This document shows positions 8,664 through 16,799 of a DNA stretch of 64,000 nt, piece by piece. A model generated the notes under the pieces. That model was not told the origin of the DNA. It did not search any database and saw only the letters and a program-made list of their open reading frames with translations. Source of the DNA: Pseudomonas sp. (GTDB taxonomy: Bacteria; Pseudomonadota; Gammaproteobacteria; Pseudomonadales; Pseudomonadaceae); the NCBI RefSeq assembly GCF_030690725.1, contig NZ_JAUYGD010000034.1, forward strand, positions 1 through 64,000. The letters are read 5' to 3'. The translations under genes were made by a program, and so were the position numbers. Position 1 is the stretch's first letter. Each line of letters starts with the position of its first letter.

Positions 8664-11600
8664 ATGCATTTGCTGCGCACCCAGCCCGGCAGCCAGCTGC
8701 CGGTCGACAGCATTGCCGACCTTGGCCAGACCCCGGCCGAGCTGGTGATCCTCTGCACCGGCGATTCGCACCTGTCGTTGCTGGCCGAAGTGGCGCGGCA
8801 GTTGCCGGCGGATTACCCCAGCCTGCGCCTGGCCAGCCCGGCGCAGCTGAGCAATCACGCCTCGGTGGATCTCTACGTCGAGCAGGTGCTGCAGCACGCC
8901 AAGGTCATCCTGATTTCCGTGCACGGCGGCGTCAGCTATTGGCGCTACGGCATCGAGCGGTTGGTCGAACTGGCCGAGCGCGGTGCGCAGGTGATTATGG
9001 TGCCGGGTTGCGACAACCCTGATCCGGAGCTGATGGCCTTGAGCAACGTGCCGCTGGCTGACGCCGAGCGGCTTTGGCAGTTCCTGCGCCAGGGCGGTGC
9101 GGGCAATGCGTTGCAGCTGCTTAACTGCATCGCCAGCCAGTGGCTGCAGCGTGACTATGCCTGGGGCGACCCGCAGCCGTTGCCGCGCGTGGGCCTGTAT
9201 CACCCGCTACTGGCTAACCCGAGCCTGGCCGATTGGCAAGCCAGCTGGCAGGCCGGTGCGCCGGTGGCGGCGCTGCTGTTCTACCGCACCCAGGTGCAGG
9301 CGGCGAATACCGGGTTTATCGATGTGTTCTGCCAGCGCTTGCAGGCCCAGGGCCTTAATCCGCTGCCGATTGCCGTGGCCAGCCTTAAGGAAGCGGCCTG
9401 CCTGGCCCAAGTCGAGGACTGGCTGGACGAAGCCGATGCCCGCCTGATTATCAACACCACTGCCTTCGCCCTGTCTAACCCGGAAGCGCCGAGCGCTCGA
9501 CCTTTCCGTCGTGATATTCCGGTGCTGCAAGCCATTTGTTCGTTGGATAACCATGCACAGTGGCAGGCCAATGCTCAGGGTCTGGGCTCGCGCGACCTGG
9601 CCATGCATATCGTGCTGCCCGAACTGGACGGCCGGCTGATCACTCAGCCGATCAGTTTTAAGGGTCTGGCCTGGCGCAGCGAGCGCAGCCAGAGTGATGT
9701 GGTCTGTTACCAGCCCCACCTGCCGGGGATGGATTTCGTCGCTGAGTTGGCGCGTAACTGGATTGCCCTGGCGCACAAAAGTAACGCCGATAAGCGCATT
9801 GCTCTGATCCTCGCCAACTACCCGACCCGCGACGGCCGTATCGGCAATGGCGTCGGCCTGGACACCCCGGCGGCGGCGCTAAATATCCTGCGAGCGCTCG
9901 AACAGCAGGGATATCCGGTGGAAGGCTTGCCCGATAGCGGCACCGCATTGATCCACCAGCTGCTCGGCGGCGTGACCAATGATCTGGACATGCTCGACGC
10001 ACGGCCCTGCGCCCAGAGTCTGGCGTTGAACGACTATCTGGAGTTCTTCAATAGTTTGCCTGCAGCCAACCAGCAGGCAGTGCGCGAGCGTTGGGGCGAG
10101 CCGCAGAGCGATCCGATGTTCCGCGGCGGTCGGCTGATGATCGCCGGCCTGCGCTTTGGTTTGACCTTTGTCGGCATCCAGCCGGCGCGCGGTTATCAGC
10201 TGGACGCGGCAGCGGTGTATCACGACCCCGACCTGGTGCCGCCGCACGGCTACCTGGCGTTCTACTGCTGGCTGCGCCGGGCCTTTGCGTGTGACGCGGT
10301 GATCCATGTCGGCAAGCACGGCAATCTGGAATGGCTGCCGGGCAAGAGCGTCGGTCTTTCCGAGCAGTGCTGGCCGAGCGCGATTCTCGGCCCGTTGCCG
10401 AATATCTACCCGTTTATCGTCAACGACCCGGGCGAGGGCGCCCAGGCCAAGCGCCGCACTCAGGCGGTGATTATCGATCACCTGATGCCGCCGCTGACCC
10501 GCGCCGAAAGCTACGGCCCGTTGCGCGATCTGGAGCGCCTGGCTGACGAATATTACGAAGCCAGCCAGCTCGACCTGCGCCGCGCCGCCGAGCTGCGCGG
10601 CGAGATTCTGCTCAAGGTGCGCGAGGCCAGCCTCGACCGCGAGCTGGGCCTGCAACTGAATGCAGACCCCAATAGCTGGCTGCCGCAGCTGGACGCCTAC
10701 CTGTGCGACCTCAAGGAATCGCAGATCCGCGATGGCCTGCACGTATTCGGCGAATCACCGGCCGGCACCCTGCGCCGCGATACCCTGCTGGCGCTGCTGC
10801 GAATTCCCCGTGGCGACGGCCAGGGCGGCAATGCCAGCCTGTTGCGCGCCCTGGCCCGTGATCTGGAGTTGGATTTCGATCCCCTCGACTGCGATATGGC
10901 CGCGCCCTGGCAGGGCCCGCGCCCGGCCGTGTTGGCAGAGCTGAGCGATGACAGCTGGCGCAGCGCGGGCGATACCCGTGAACGCTTGGAGCTGCTGGCC
11001 TTGCAGTTGATTAGCGCGGCGGATTTTGAATCCGTTGGTGCGGAAAGCACCCAGGTGCTGCAACGCCTGCGTGAGCAGATCGCACCGCTGCTGGACGCCT
11101 GTGGCGATGCAGAAATGCATGGTCTGCTCACGGCGTTGAACGGGCGTTTTGTCCCTGCCGGGCCGAGTGGCGCGCCGAGTCGTGGTCGCCTGGATGTGCT
11201 GCCTACCGGGCGCAATTTCTATAGCGTCGATGTGCGCAATTTGCCGACTCCGACGGCCTGGCGTATCGGCGTGCAGGCGGCGGATCGGTTGCTTGAGCGG
11301 CATCTGCAGGACCACGGCGACCATCTGCGTCAGCTCGGCCTGTCGATGTGGGGCACCGCGACCATGCGCACCGGCGGCGACGATATGGCTCAGGCCCTGG
11401 CGCTGATGGGCGTGCGCCCGGTGTGGCAGGCCGGCAGCCAGCGTGTCGAGCGTTTCGAGGTGCTGCCGCTGGCACAACTCGGCCGCCCGCGGGTGGACGT
11501 GACCCTGCGGGTGTCCGGTTTTTTTCGCGATGCCTTTAGCAACTTGATTCGTCTGTTCGATGACGCGGTGCAGGCGGTGGTTGATCTCGATGAGCCGGAA

Positions 11601-12398
11601 GATATGAATCCGCTATCGGCGCGGGTCTGGCGTGAATCTCTGACCCTGCAGGACAGCGGCCTGGATGAAGTCGAGGCGCGCAAGCAGGCCGGCTGGCGGG
11701 TGTTCGGCTCCAAGCCGGGGGCCTATGGCGCGGGTGTGCAGAACGCCATCGAAGAACGCCTGTGGCAAACCCGTGAGGACCTCGCCGAGGTCTACCTGAA
11801 TTGGGGCGGCTACGCCTACGGCACCCACAGCGAAGGCACGCCGGCCCGCGCTCAGTTCGCCGAGCGCCTGGAGCAGATGCAGGCGGTGCTGCACAACCAG
11901 GACAACCGTGAGCACGACATCCTCGATTCCAATGACTACTACCAGTTTCAGGGTGGCATGCTCGCGGCCGTGGAAACCCTGCGTGGGGCCAAGGTGGCCA
12001 GTTATCACGGCGACAATAGCCAGCCCGATACGCCGCGTATTCGCACCCTCAAGGAAGAACTGAATCGTGTGGTGCGCGCCCGCGCGGCCAATCCCAAGTG
12101 GATCGAGGGCATGAAGCGCCACGGCTACAAGGGCGCGTTCGAGCTGGCGGCAACCATCGACTACCTGTTCGCCTTCGATGCCACCAGCGAACTGGTCGAC
12201 GACCATCAGTACGCACTGCTCACCGATGCTTATCTGCTCGACAAAAGTACCCGCGACTTTATCCAGCAGCACAACCCCGCTGCCCTGCAGGACATCCTCG
12301 AACGCCTGCTCGAAGCCCAGCAACGCGGCCTCTGGCAGCACCCGGGCGAGTACCGCGAAGCCCTGGAAAACCTGCTGATCGATAGCGAGGAAGCATGA
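8664..12398 (+). CDS. cobN: Cobaltochelatase large subunit CobN
   Basis: A 1244-residue protein of the CobN/BchH family, the usual length. It inserts cobalt into hydrogenobyrinic acid a,c-diamide in an ATP-dependent complex. Family segments include VISVHGG-type IRSVHGG-like ILISVHGGVSYW near residue 90, VIHVGKHGNLEWLPGK in the middle and the C-terminal GWRVFGSKPGAYGAG and NDYYQFQGGM blocks. No cobS/cobT pair is present, and the ATPase partners are instead the chlI/chlD-type gene downstream. It overlaps the next gene by 4 nt. Confidence 0.96.
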   Translation: MHLLRTQPGSQLPVDSIADLGQTPAELVILCTGDSHLSLLAEVARQLPADYPSLRLASPAQLSNHASVDLYVEQVLQHAKVILISVHGGVSYWRYGIERLVELAERGAQVIMVPGCDNPDPELMALSNVPLADAERLWQFLRQGGAGNALQLLNCIASQWLQRDYAWGDPQPLPRVGLYHPLLANPSLADWQASWQAGAPVAALLFYRTQVQAANTGFIDVFCQRLQAQGLNPLPIAVASLKEAACLAQVEDWLDEADARLIINTTAFALSNPEAPSARPFRRDIPVLQAICSLDNHAQWQANAQGLGSRDLAMHIVLPELDGRLITQPISFKGLAWRSERSQSDVVCYQPHLPGMDFVAELARNWIALAHKSNADKRIALILANYPTRDGRIGNGVGLDTPAAALNILRALEQQGYPVEGLPDSGTALIHQLLGGVTNDLDMLDARPCAQSLALNDYLEFFNSLPAANQQAVRERWGEPQSDPMFRGGRLMIAGLRFGLTFVGIQPARGYQLDAAAVYHDPDLVPPHGYLAFYCWLRRAFACDAVIHVGKHGNLEWLPGKSVGLSEQCWPSAILGPLPNIYPFIVNDPGEGAQAKRRTQAVIIDHLMPPLTRAESYGPLRDLERLADEYYEASQLDLRRAAELRGEILLKVREASLDRELGLQLNADPNSWLPQLDAYLCDLKESQIRDGLHVFGESPAGTLRRDTLLALLRIPRGDGQGGNASLLRALARDLELDFDPLDCDMAAPWQGPRPAVLAELSDDSWRSAGDTRERLELLALQLISAADFESVGAESTQVLQRLREQIAPLLDACGDAEMHGLLTALNGRFVPAGPSGAPSRGRLDVLPTGRNFYSVDVRNLPTPTAWRIGVQAADRLLERHLQDHGDHLRQLGLSMWGTATMRTGGDDMAQALALMGVRPVWQAGSQRVERFEVLPLAQLGRPRVDVTLRVSGFFRDAFSNLIRLFDDAVQAVVDLDEPEDMNPLSARVWRESLTLQDSGLDEVEARKQAGWRVFGSKPGAYGAGVQNAIEERLWQTREDLAEVYLNWGGYAYGTHSEGTPARAQFAERLEQMQAVLHNQDNREHDILDSNDYYQFQGGMLAAVETLRGAKVASYHGDNSQPDTPRIRTLKEELNRVVRARAANPKWIEGMKRHGYKGAFELAATIDYLFAFDATSELVDDHQYALLTDAYLLDKSTRDFIQQHNPAALQDILERLLEAQQRGLWQHPGEYREALENLLIDSEEA

Positions 12399-12697
12399 GC
12401 GAGAGCAAACAGCCTCACCAGCCGGTGTCGCAACGCTTGCGACACCGGCTGGTGAGTTGGTGGCGCAGGCCAGTTACCCGCAAGGAGCGCATCGGCGCCG
12501 CCGGTATCGGCCTGTTTGGTGGTTTCTGGCTGGGCCTGCTGGCTGGCCTGGTTCTCGGCCCGTTGCCAACTCCGCTGGTTGACCTGTTTATCTGGGCAGG
12601 GCTCGGTGCCTGCGTCGGTGCGGTGCTGGGCGCCATCTGGCCAAAAGTTATTGGCATCGTCTTGCTGCCCTTTGCCGTGTTCGGCATCGGCCAGTGA
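12395..12697 (+). CDS. Small two-segment membrane protein in the cobN operon
   Basis: A 100-residue protein with a basic N-terminus followed by two hydrophobic segments (about 32-55 and 62-98) rich in Gly, Ala and Leu. I do not recognise a named family. It overlaps the cobN stop by ATGA and is followed 31 nt later by the chelatase ATPase gene, so it is likely translationally coupled and linked to cobalt insertion or cobalt transport. Its codons 7-21 are written in a 20-bp perfect inverted repeat. Confidence 0.7.
   Translation: MSESKQPHQPVSQRLRHRLVSWWRRPVTRKERIGAAGIGLFGGFWLGLLAGLVLGPLPTPLVDLFIWAGLGACVGAVLGAIWPKVIGIVLLPFAVFGIGQ
12414..12456. repeat. Perfect 20-bp inverted repeat inside a coding region
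   Basis: The arm CTCACCAGCCGGTGTCGCAA is followed by a 3-nt loop (CGC) and its exact reverse complement. The hairpin lies 15 nt after the cobN stop codon, within the first codons of the small membrane protein gene. A structure this strong should affect translation, RNA stability or polarity between cobN and the chelatase ATPase. Confidence 0.9.
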
Positions 12698-12728
12698 CCC
12701 TTCATCTTTTAGCGAAACGGACCCTGCC

Positions 12729-13742
12729 ATGACCGATAGCCACTTCCCCCTCGCCGCCGTGGTCGCTGCCGATGACCTGAAACTGGCGCTGTGCCTGGCG
12801 GCCATCGATCCGGCGATTGGCGGTGTGCTGATCGAAGGGCCGCGCGGCATGGCCAAATCGACCCTGGCCCGTGGCCTGGCTGATCTGCTGGCCAGCGGCA
12901 CCTTTGTCACCCTGCCGCTGGGCGCGAGTGAGGAGCGCATCGTCGGCACCTTGGATCTGGACGCCGCATTGGGTGAGGGCCGCGCGCAGTTTTCCCCCGG
13001 CTTGCTGGCCAAGGCCAATGGCGGCGTACTGTATGTGGATGAGGTCAATCTGCTGCCCGATCATCTGGTCGACCTGCTGCTGGATGCCGCCGCCAGCGGG
13101 GTCAACCATATCGAGCGCGACGGCATTTCCCATCGGCATGCCGCGCGTTTTGTGCTGATCGGCACCATGAACGCGGAAGAGGGCGAGTTGCGCCCACAAC
13201 TGCTCGATCGCTTCGGCCTTAACCTAGCCCTGGACGCCCAGCCTCAACCGGCGCAGCGCGCCGAGATCGTCCGTCGCCGGCTGGCCTTTGATGCCGACCC
13301 GCAGGCGTTTCTGCAGCGCTGGCAGGCGCAGCAAGATGAACTGCGCGACCGTTGCCAAAGCGCTCGCCTGCGCTTGATGGCTATTCCGCTGGATGACACC
13401 GCCTTGGAGCAGATCAGCCAGCGTTGTTTCGCCGCCGCTGTCGATGGCCTGCGCGCCGATCTGGTCTGGCTGCGCGCCGCCCGTGCCCATGCCGCCTGGC
13501 GCGGTGCGGAACACATTGAGTCGGCGGATATCGATGCGGTGGCGGATTTCGTGCTGCGTCACCGTCGCCGACATAACCCGCCGCCTGCCGCACAACCGCC
13601 ACAACCCCAGTCGCAATCTCAGCCCAGCAGCGATAAGCCCAGCGAGCAGCCGCAAGGCGAAGGCCAGTTGGGTGAATTACCTGCCCAGGCGCAAAGCCTT
13701 GGCATCCGGCGTGAACCGCCGCGCTGGACAAAAAAGCCCTAG
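12729..13742 (+). CDS. ChlI-like AAA+ chelatase ATPase (zero-frame, short product of a chlD-type gene)
   Basis: A 337-residue AAA+ protein of the magnesium/cobalt-chelatase subunit I family. Walker A is EGPRGMAKST (about residues 35-44), Walker B is GGVLYVDEVNLL, and TMNAEEGELRPQLLDRFGL is the sensor/arginine-finger region. The C-terminus becomes a Pro/Gln/Ser-rich linker (about 290-325), as in ChlD proteins. It ends in TAG 3 nt after the slippery A AAA AAG at 13730-13736. The position behind cobN and the absence of cobS/cobT make it the probable cobaltochelatase ATPase. ATG 12729 follows a short gap after the membrane-protein gene. Confidence 0.88.
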   Translation: MTDSHFPLAAVVAADDLKLALCLAAIDPAIGGVLIEGPRGMAKSTLARGLADLLASGTFVTLPLGASEERIVGTLDLDAALGEGRAQFSPGLLAKANGGVLYVDEVNLLPDHLVDLLLDAAASGVNHIERDGISHRHAARFVLIGTMNAEEGELRPQLLDRFGLNLALDAQPQPAQRAEIVRRRLAFDADPQAFLQRWQAQQDELRDRCQSARLRLMAIPLDDTALEQISQRCFAAAVDGLRADLVWLRAARAHAAWRGAEHIESADIDAVADFVLRHRRRHNPPPAAQPPQPQSQSQPSSDKPSEQPQGEGQLGELPAQAQSLGIRREPPRWTKKP

Positions 13743-13777
13743 GCATCCGCCCGCGCACAGCCCCAGGCGCGGATGCC
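13730..13777 (+). promoter_or_regulatory. Programmed -1 ribosomal frameshift site in the chlD-type gene
   Basis: The heptamer A AAA AAG (13730-13736) is in the X XXY YYZ phase of the ChlI frame. After a 5-nt spacer, GGCATCCGC (13742-13750) pairs perfectly with GCGGATGCC (13769-13777), a 9-bp GC-rich stem. The zero-frame TAG overlaps the stem base. A -1 slip enters the frame that stays open to the VWA domain and ends at 14575. That frame has a stop at 13712-13714 and no ATG, GTG or TTG between it and 13979. Programmed frameshifting in cobN-linked chlD genes is known; its use here is inferred. Confidence 0.82.
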
Positions 13778-14575
13778 CGGGCCGCTCCCGGCTCACTCGG
13801 CAATGGTCGCAACGGTGCCAGTCGCAGTGGTGCGGCAGGGCGTATCGACTGGCCGGCAAGCCTGCTTAAGGCCACTTTTAAAAACGTAGGCGAGGAAGTC
13901 AGCGCAAGGCAAAAACAGGCGAAAAAGCGGAGTTTACGAGCTGTAAATGAGCATTTTGAGCCTGTTTTTAACGCTGCGATGACAACGCAGGTAGTTTTTA
14001 GAGGTGGCCTTAAAGGCCGCCCGCGCAGCCGTCAGGATCTCGTGCTGCGTCCACGCAGCGCCAAGCCGGCGGAACTCTGGCTGGTGATCGTTGATGCTTC
14101 GGCTTCGACCCGCCGCCATGGCGCGTTGAGCAAGGCCAAGGGTTTACTCAGTGAAGTGTTCGAGCAGGCGCGCCGGCAACGTGCGCGCCTGGCCGTGCTG
14201 CATGCCACCGGCCGCCAGGCGCAATGGCTCTGGCAGGGGCAGAAAGCCTCCCAGGCCTTGCAGCAGTGGCTGGCCGAGTTGGGCGCGGGCGGCGGCACGC
14301 CGCTATTTGATGCGTTGCAGCAGGCCGCCGACTGGCAGGCGCGGCGGCAGCGCCTGCACCCGGCCGAGCGTCAGCGCTTGTTGATCATCACCGATGGCCG
14401 CCTGCGCGACTGGCCGGCGTTAATCCCGAGCGCCTGCCCGGCGCTGCTGGTGGATATCGAAAGCGCACCGATCCGCCTCGGCCGCGCGCGCCAATTGGCT
14501 GTCGAGCTGGGCGCCGACTACCGACATATCGATTCGCTGCCGGTTGTAGCCGGCAGCCTGGAGACCGCTTTATGA
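13736..14575 (+). CDS. VWA (ChlD C-terminal) extension reached by -1 frameshift
   Basis: Read in the -1 frame after the slip, 279 residues are added to 336 residues of the ATPase, giving a ChlD-like protein of about 615 residues. The VWA domain shows the MIDAS motif VIVDASAST, a Thr in GGGTPLFDAL and the Asp of ITDGRLRDW. An integrin-I/VWA domain behind an AAA+ domain is the ChlD/BchD architecture, which acts with the AAA+ subunit and CobN in metal insertion. The first conventional start (ATG 13979) lies inside an inserted MITE, so independent initiation is an unlikely ancestral mechanism. The stop overlaps cobF by ATGA. Confidence 0.8.
   Translation, partial: ALGIRPRTAPGADARAAPGSLGNGRNGASRSGAAGRIDWPASLLKATFKNVGEEVSARQKQAKKRSLRAVNEHFEPVFNAAMTTQVVFRGGLKGRPRSRQDLVLRPRSAKPAELWLVIVDASASTRRHGALSKAKGLLSEVFEQARRQRARLAVLHATGRQAQWLWQGQKASQALQQWLAELGAGGGTPLFDALQQAADWQARRQRLHPAERQRLLIITDGRLRDWPALIPSACPALLVDIESAPIRLGRARQLAVELGADYRHIDSLPVVAGSLETAL
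13870..14009. mobile_element. 140-bp MITE inserted in frame in the chlD-type gene
   Basis: GGCCACTTTTAAAAAC at the left end matches the reverse complement of the right end (GGCCACCTCTAAAAAC) with two mismatches. TTAA flanks both sides (13866-13869 and 14010-14013), a target duplication. Insert plus duplication is 144 nt, exactly 48 codons without a stop in the VWA frame. Removing it restores the peptide PASLLKGRPRSRQ. The core (GCAAGGCAAAAA, AAGCGGAGT, ATGAGCATT, GAGCCTGTTTTTAACGC) is shared with the MITE at 26980-27118. No transposase is encoded. Confidence 0.88.
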
Positions 14576-15348
14576 AAACCCTGTTGATAATCGGCATCGG
14601 CGCCGGCGACCCGGACTACTTGACCGTGCAGGCGATCAACGCCCTCAACCGCACGGATGTGTTTTTTCTGATGGACAAGGGCAGCGCCAAAGACAGCCTG
14701 ATCGGCCTGCGCAAAACCATTTGCGAGCGCTTTATCCAGGGCCGCGATTACCGCTTTGCCAGCGCCGACTGCCCGGAACGGGTGCGCGATGTGCCGGACT
14801 ATCGCGGCAGCGTGGTCGACCTGAATCAGGACAAGCAGCAGGTGTTCGAAGGCATGATCCGCGAGCAGATGCGCGACGGTGAAACCGGCGCCTTTCTGGT
14901 CTGGGGTGACCCGGCGCTGTACGACAGCACCCTGCGTATCGTCGAGCAGATCGTCGCCAACAGCAGCGAGCAGATCGAGTACGAAGTCATCCCCGGCATC
15001 ACCAGCCTGCAAGCCCTGGCGGCCAAGCATAAGGTCTGCTTTAACAGCATCGGCCAAGCCTTCCAGATCACCCCAGCGCGCCGCCTGGCCGAGGGCGGCT
15101 TCCCTCCAGGCTTGGACAGCGTGCTGGTGATGCTCGACGCTCAGGACAGCTACCAGCGCTTTGTCGACCAGGATATGCAGATCTATTGGGGCGCTTATAT
15201 CGGCACGCCGGATGAGGTACTGATCGCCGGGCCGTTGAGTGAGGTGGCCGAGACCATCCGCAGCCGCCGCGCCGAGCTGCGCGAGCAGCATGGCTGGATT
15301 ATGGATAGCTATCTGCTGCGTAGAAGCGACAAGGGGCTTACATCATAA
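14572..15348 (+). CDS. cobF: Precorrin-6A synthase (deacetylating)
   Basis: A 258-residue SAM-dependent methylase that methylates C-1 and releases the extruded acetyl group in the aerobic pathway. The N-terminus MKTLLIIGIGAGDPDYLTVQ, the VWGDPALYDSTLRIV segment and YEVIPGITSLQALAAKH are the tetrapyrrole-methylase motifs. Its presence, with cobG, marks the oxygen-dependent route. The ATG overlaps the stop of the VWA reading frame, so its translation depends on ribosomes leaving that frame or on independent initiation. It converges with and overlaps abiEii by 11 nt. Confidence 0.95.
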   Translation: MKTLLIIGIGAGDPDYLTVQAINALNRTDVFFLMDKGSAKDSLIGLRKTICERFIQGRDYRFASADCPERVRDVPDYRGSVVDLNQDKQQVFEGMIREQMRDGETGAFLVWGDPALYDSTLRIVEQIVANSSEQIEYEVIPGITSLQALAAKHKVCFNSIGQAFQITPARRLAEGGFPPGLDSVLVMLDAQDSYQRFVDQDMQIYWGAYIGTPDEVLIAGPLSEVAETIRSRRAELREQHGWIMDSYLLRRSDKGLTS

Positions 15349-16234
15349 AGTCGTTCGAGTCGGCCTGTGGCTTGAGGCTGCTTTCGGCGCGGCGCATCAA
15401 CGATGGAATTTCGTTTGTCAGGTAAGCCCAGAACTTATCGTTGTTCAGCGTTTGCGCGACGAGTTGCGCCGGCAAGAAACGCTGCATTTCATTGCGAAAA
15501 TCCTGCTTTACCTGCGGGTCGTCAGTTAACGCGGCTGAGCGTTGCGCGGCCTTTTGCAGAAAGTCCGGTAGCTCTACCTTGTGATCCCTGAGCTTGTTTG
15601 GGATCAACTGCAACGCCGGCTCGATTCTCTGCTGCTTTAGCCACAGCAAGTCCCAGAGATCACGACTTTTGATCCGCCCGCGTCTCAGGGCAAATGCCAA
15701 AATCTTGTCCACATAGATCTCCTCAAGCGCCTCCGCGTTGAGGATCAGACCCTGGGTGCCCATATCCACGCCATAGGGGTTGAGCAGCGTTTTCGGTACG
15801 CCCATATAGCTTGGGATGGCGCAGACATCGATATGAATGCGCTGAGCCGGCAGGTGCTGCGCACCAGGCCGGGTCTGTACCCGCAGCTTCCAGGTGTCGA
15901 CGTTGCCCGACTCTTTGCTCGGCTCGCTGACTTCCACATGCAGACCGTATTTCGCCTGCAACTTGCCAATCAGGGTCGATTTCAGCTGGGCCAAGTCATC
16001 CCGGTTAAAGTCAGCTCCGCCGGTGAAGTCGAGGTCTTCGCTCAGGCGGTTGGAGCCGTAGCAGGCGCGCAGGCAGGTGCCGCCGATAAAACACAGCTTT
16101 TCCAGCAGGCCGGCTTCGCTCAGCGCCAGCATGATGTCGTGGTGCAGCAGTTCCTTTTCCACCACCACGCGCAGGTTGGCCAGCTCGGTATTGTTGCCGA
16201 TGGCCTGGTCTACCAACTGATCAAACAAACTCAT
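15338..16234 (-). CDS. AbiEii/AbiGii-family nucleotidyltransferase toxin
   Basis: A 298-residue toxin component of a type IV (AbiE) toxin-antitoxin/abortive-infection system. The nucleotidyltransferase signature GGTCLRACYG with the catalytic SEDLDF lies at residues 51-70, and IDVCAIPSYMG carries a further family block. Such toxins transfer nucleotides to tRNA or other targets and stop growth on phage infection. The gene overlaps its antitoxin gene by 14 nt and reaches into the 3' end of cobF. It has a different, less GC-rich look than the cob genes around it. Confidence 0.9.
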   Translation of the reverse strand: MSLFDQLVDQAIGNNTELANLRVVVEKELLHHDIMLALSEAGLLEKLCFIGGTCLRACYGSNRLSEDLDFTGGADFNRDDLAQLKSTLIGKLQAKYGLHVEVSEPSKESGNVDTWKLRVQTRPGAQHLPAQRIHIDVCAIPSYMGVPKTLLNPYGVDMGTQGLILNAEALEEIYVDKILAFALRRGRIKSRDLWDLLWLKQQRIEPALQLIPNKLRDHKVELPDFLQKAAQRSAALTDDPQVKQDFRNEMQRFLPAQLVAQTLNNDKFWAYLTNEIPSLMRRAESSLKPQADSNDFMM

Positions 16235-16790
16235 TGGCGATGCTCCAATCGATCAGGTCGAGATTCCTTTTGGCAGCCTTCATATCGCGAATGGCCAGCG
16301 CAGGTTTGGCGCGCCACATCCGGCATCTGCTGTCATAGCTGAGCTGATCGGCCAACGCCTCGGCTTGTTGTGTGGTGTGGACAAACTCCAGGGTGCCCCA
16401 TTGGCCGCAGTTGATCTGGCTGCTGCGCCCCGATGACATCAGGGTGATCCAGTTCATTGGCACCTGCGAGATGATGCCAGCGTCGCTTAACGCGGTTTCC
16501 AGGCTGATGTAATTGAACTCATGCGCCCGCAGCCGCGCCGCTGCATGAAACAGCAGCAGACCGGAACTGGGTTTTGCGGGTTTGTAGAAGTAGAGCCCAC
16601 GGCAAATGCGCTCCAGCTTGCCTTCCTTTGCAGCACGGCTAAGCAGTGTCCGGTAGGCCTGCGCAGAAATATCGGGCACCAGGGCGCGCATATCTGAAGG
16701 GGTAAACAGATAGCGCTCAGGGCTCGCCAGCGCGTCCAGGCCTTGATAAAGGCGGCGTATGGGTTGCGCGGCTTCGCGGGGCTGGCTCAT
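16221..16790 (-). CDS. AbiEi-family antitoxin
   Basis: A 189-residue protein upstream of, and overlapping, the AbiEii toxin. The N-terminal half is a winged-helix region (YLFTPSDMRALVPDISAQAYRTLLSRAAKEGKLERICRG covers about 29-65), followed by the AbiEi core with NYISLETALSDAGIISQ. These antitoxins neutralise the toxin and autoregulate the operon by binding inverted repeats in the promoter. An ATG at 16790 is preferred; a GTG three codons upstream is possible and neither has a clear Shine-Dalgarno sequence. Confidence 0.85.
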   Translation of the reverse strand: MSQPREAAQPIRRLYQGLDALASPERYLFTPSDMRALVPDISAQAYRTLLSRAAKEGKLERICRGLYFYKPAKPSSGLLLFHAAARLRAHEFNYISLETALSDAGIISQVPMNWITLMSSGRSSQINCGQWGTLEFVHTTQQAEALADQLSYDSRCRMWRAKPALAIRDMKAAKRNLDLIDWSIANEFV

Positions 16791-16799
16791 CAGGGGCAC

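Noticed and set aside
7227-9203. A 658-codon open frame on the minus strand
   Set aside because: It lies opposite cobW and cobN, has no family features, and runs through the riboswitch. It is a shadow caused by high GC.
12416-12454. Hairpin taken as a terminator after cobN
   Set aside because: No T tract follows, and it lies inside a coupled gene followed by the chelatase ATPase.
13979-14575. Independent VWA gene starting at ATG 13979
   Set aside because: The ATG is inside the MITE, has no Shine-Dalgarno sequence, and would omit conserved linker residues such as GRIDWPASLL. A frameshift origin explains the upstream open frame better.
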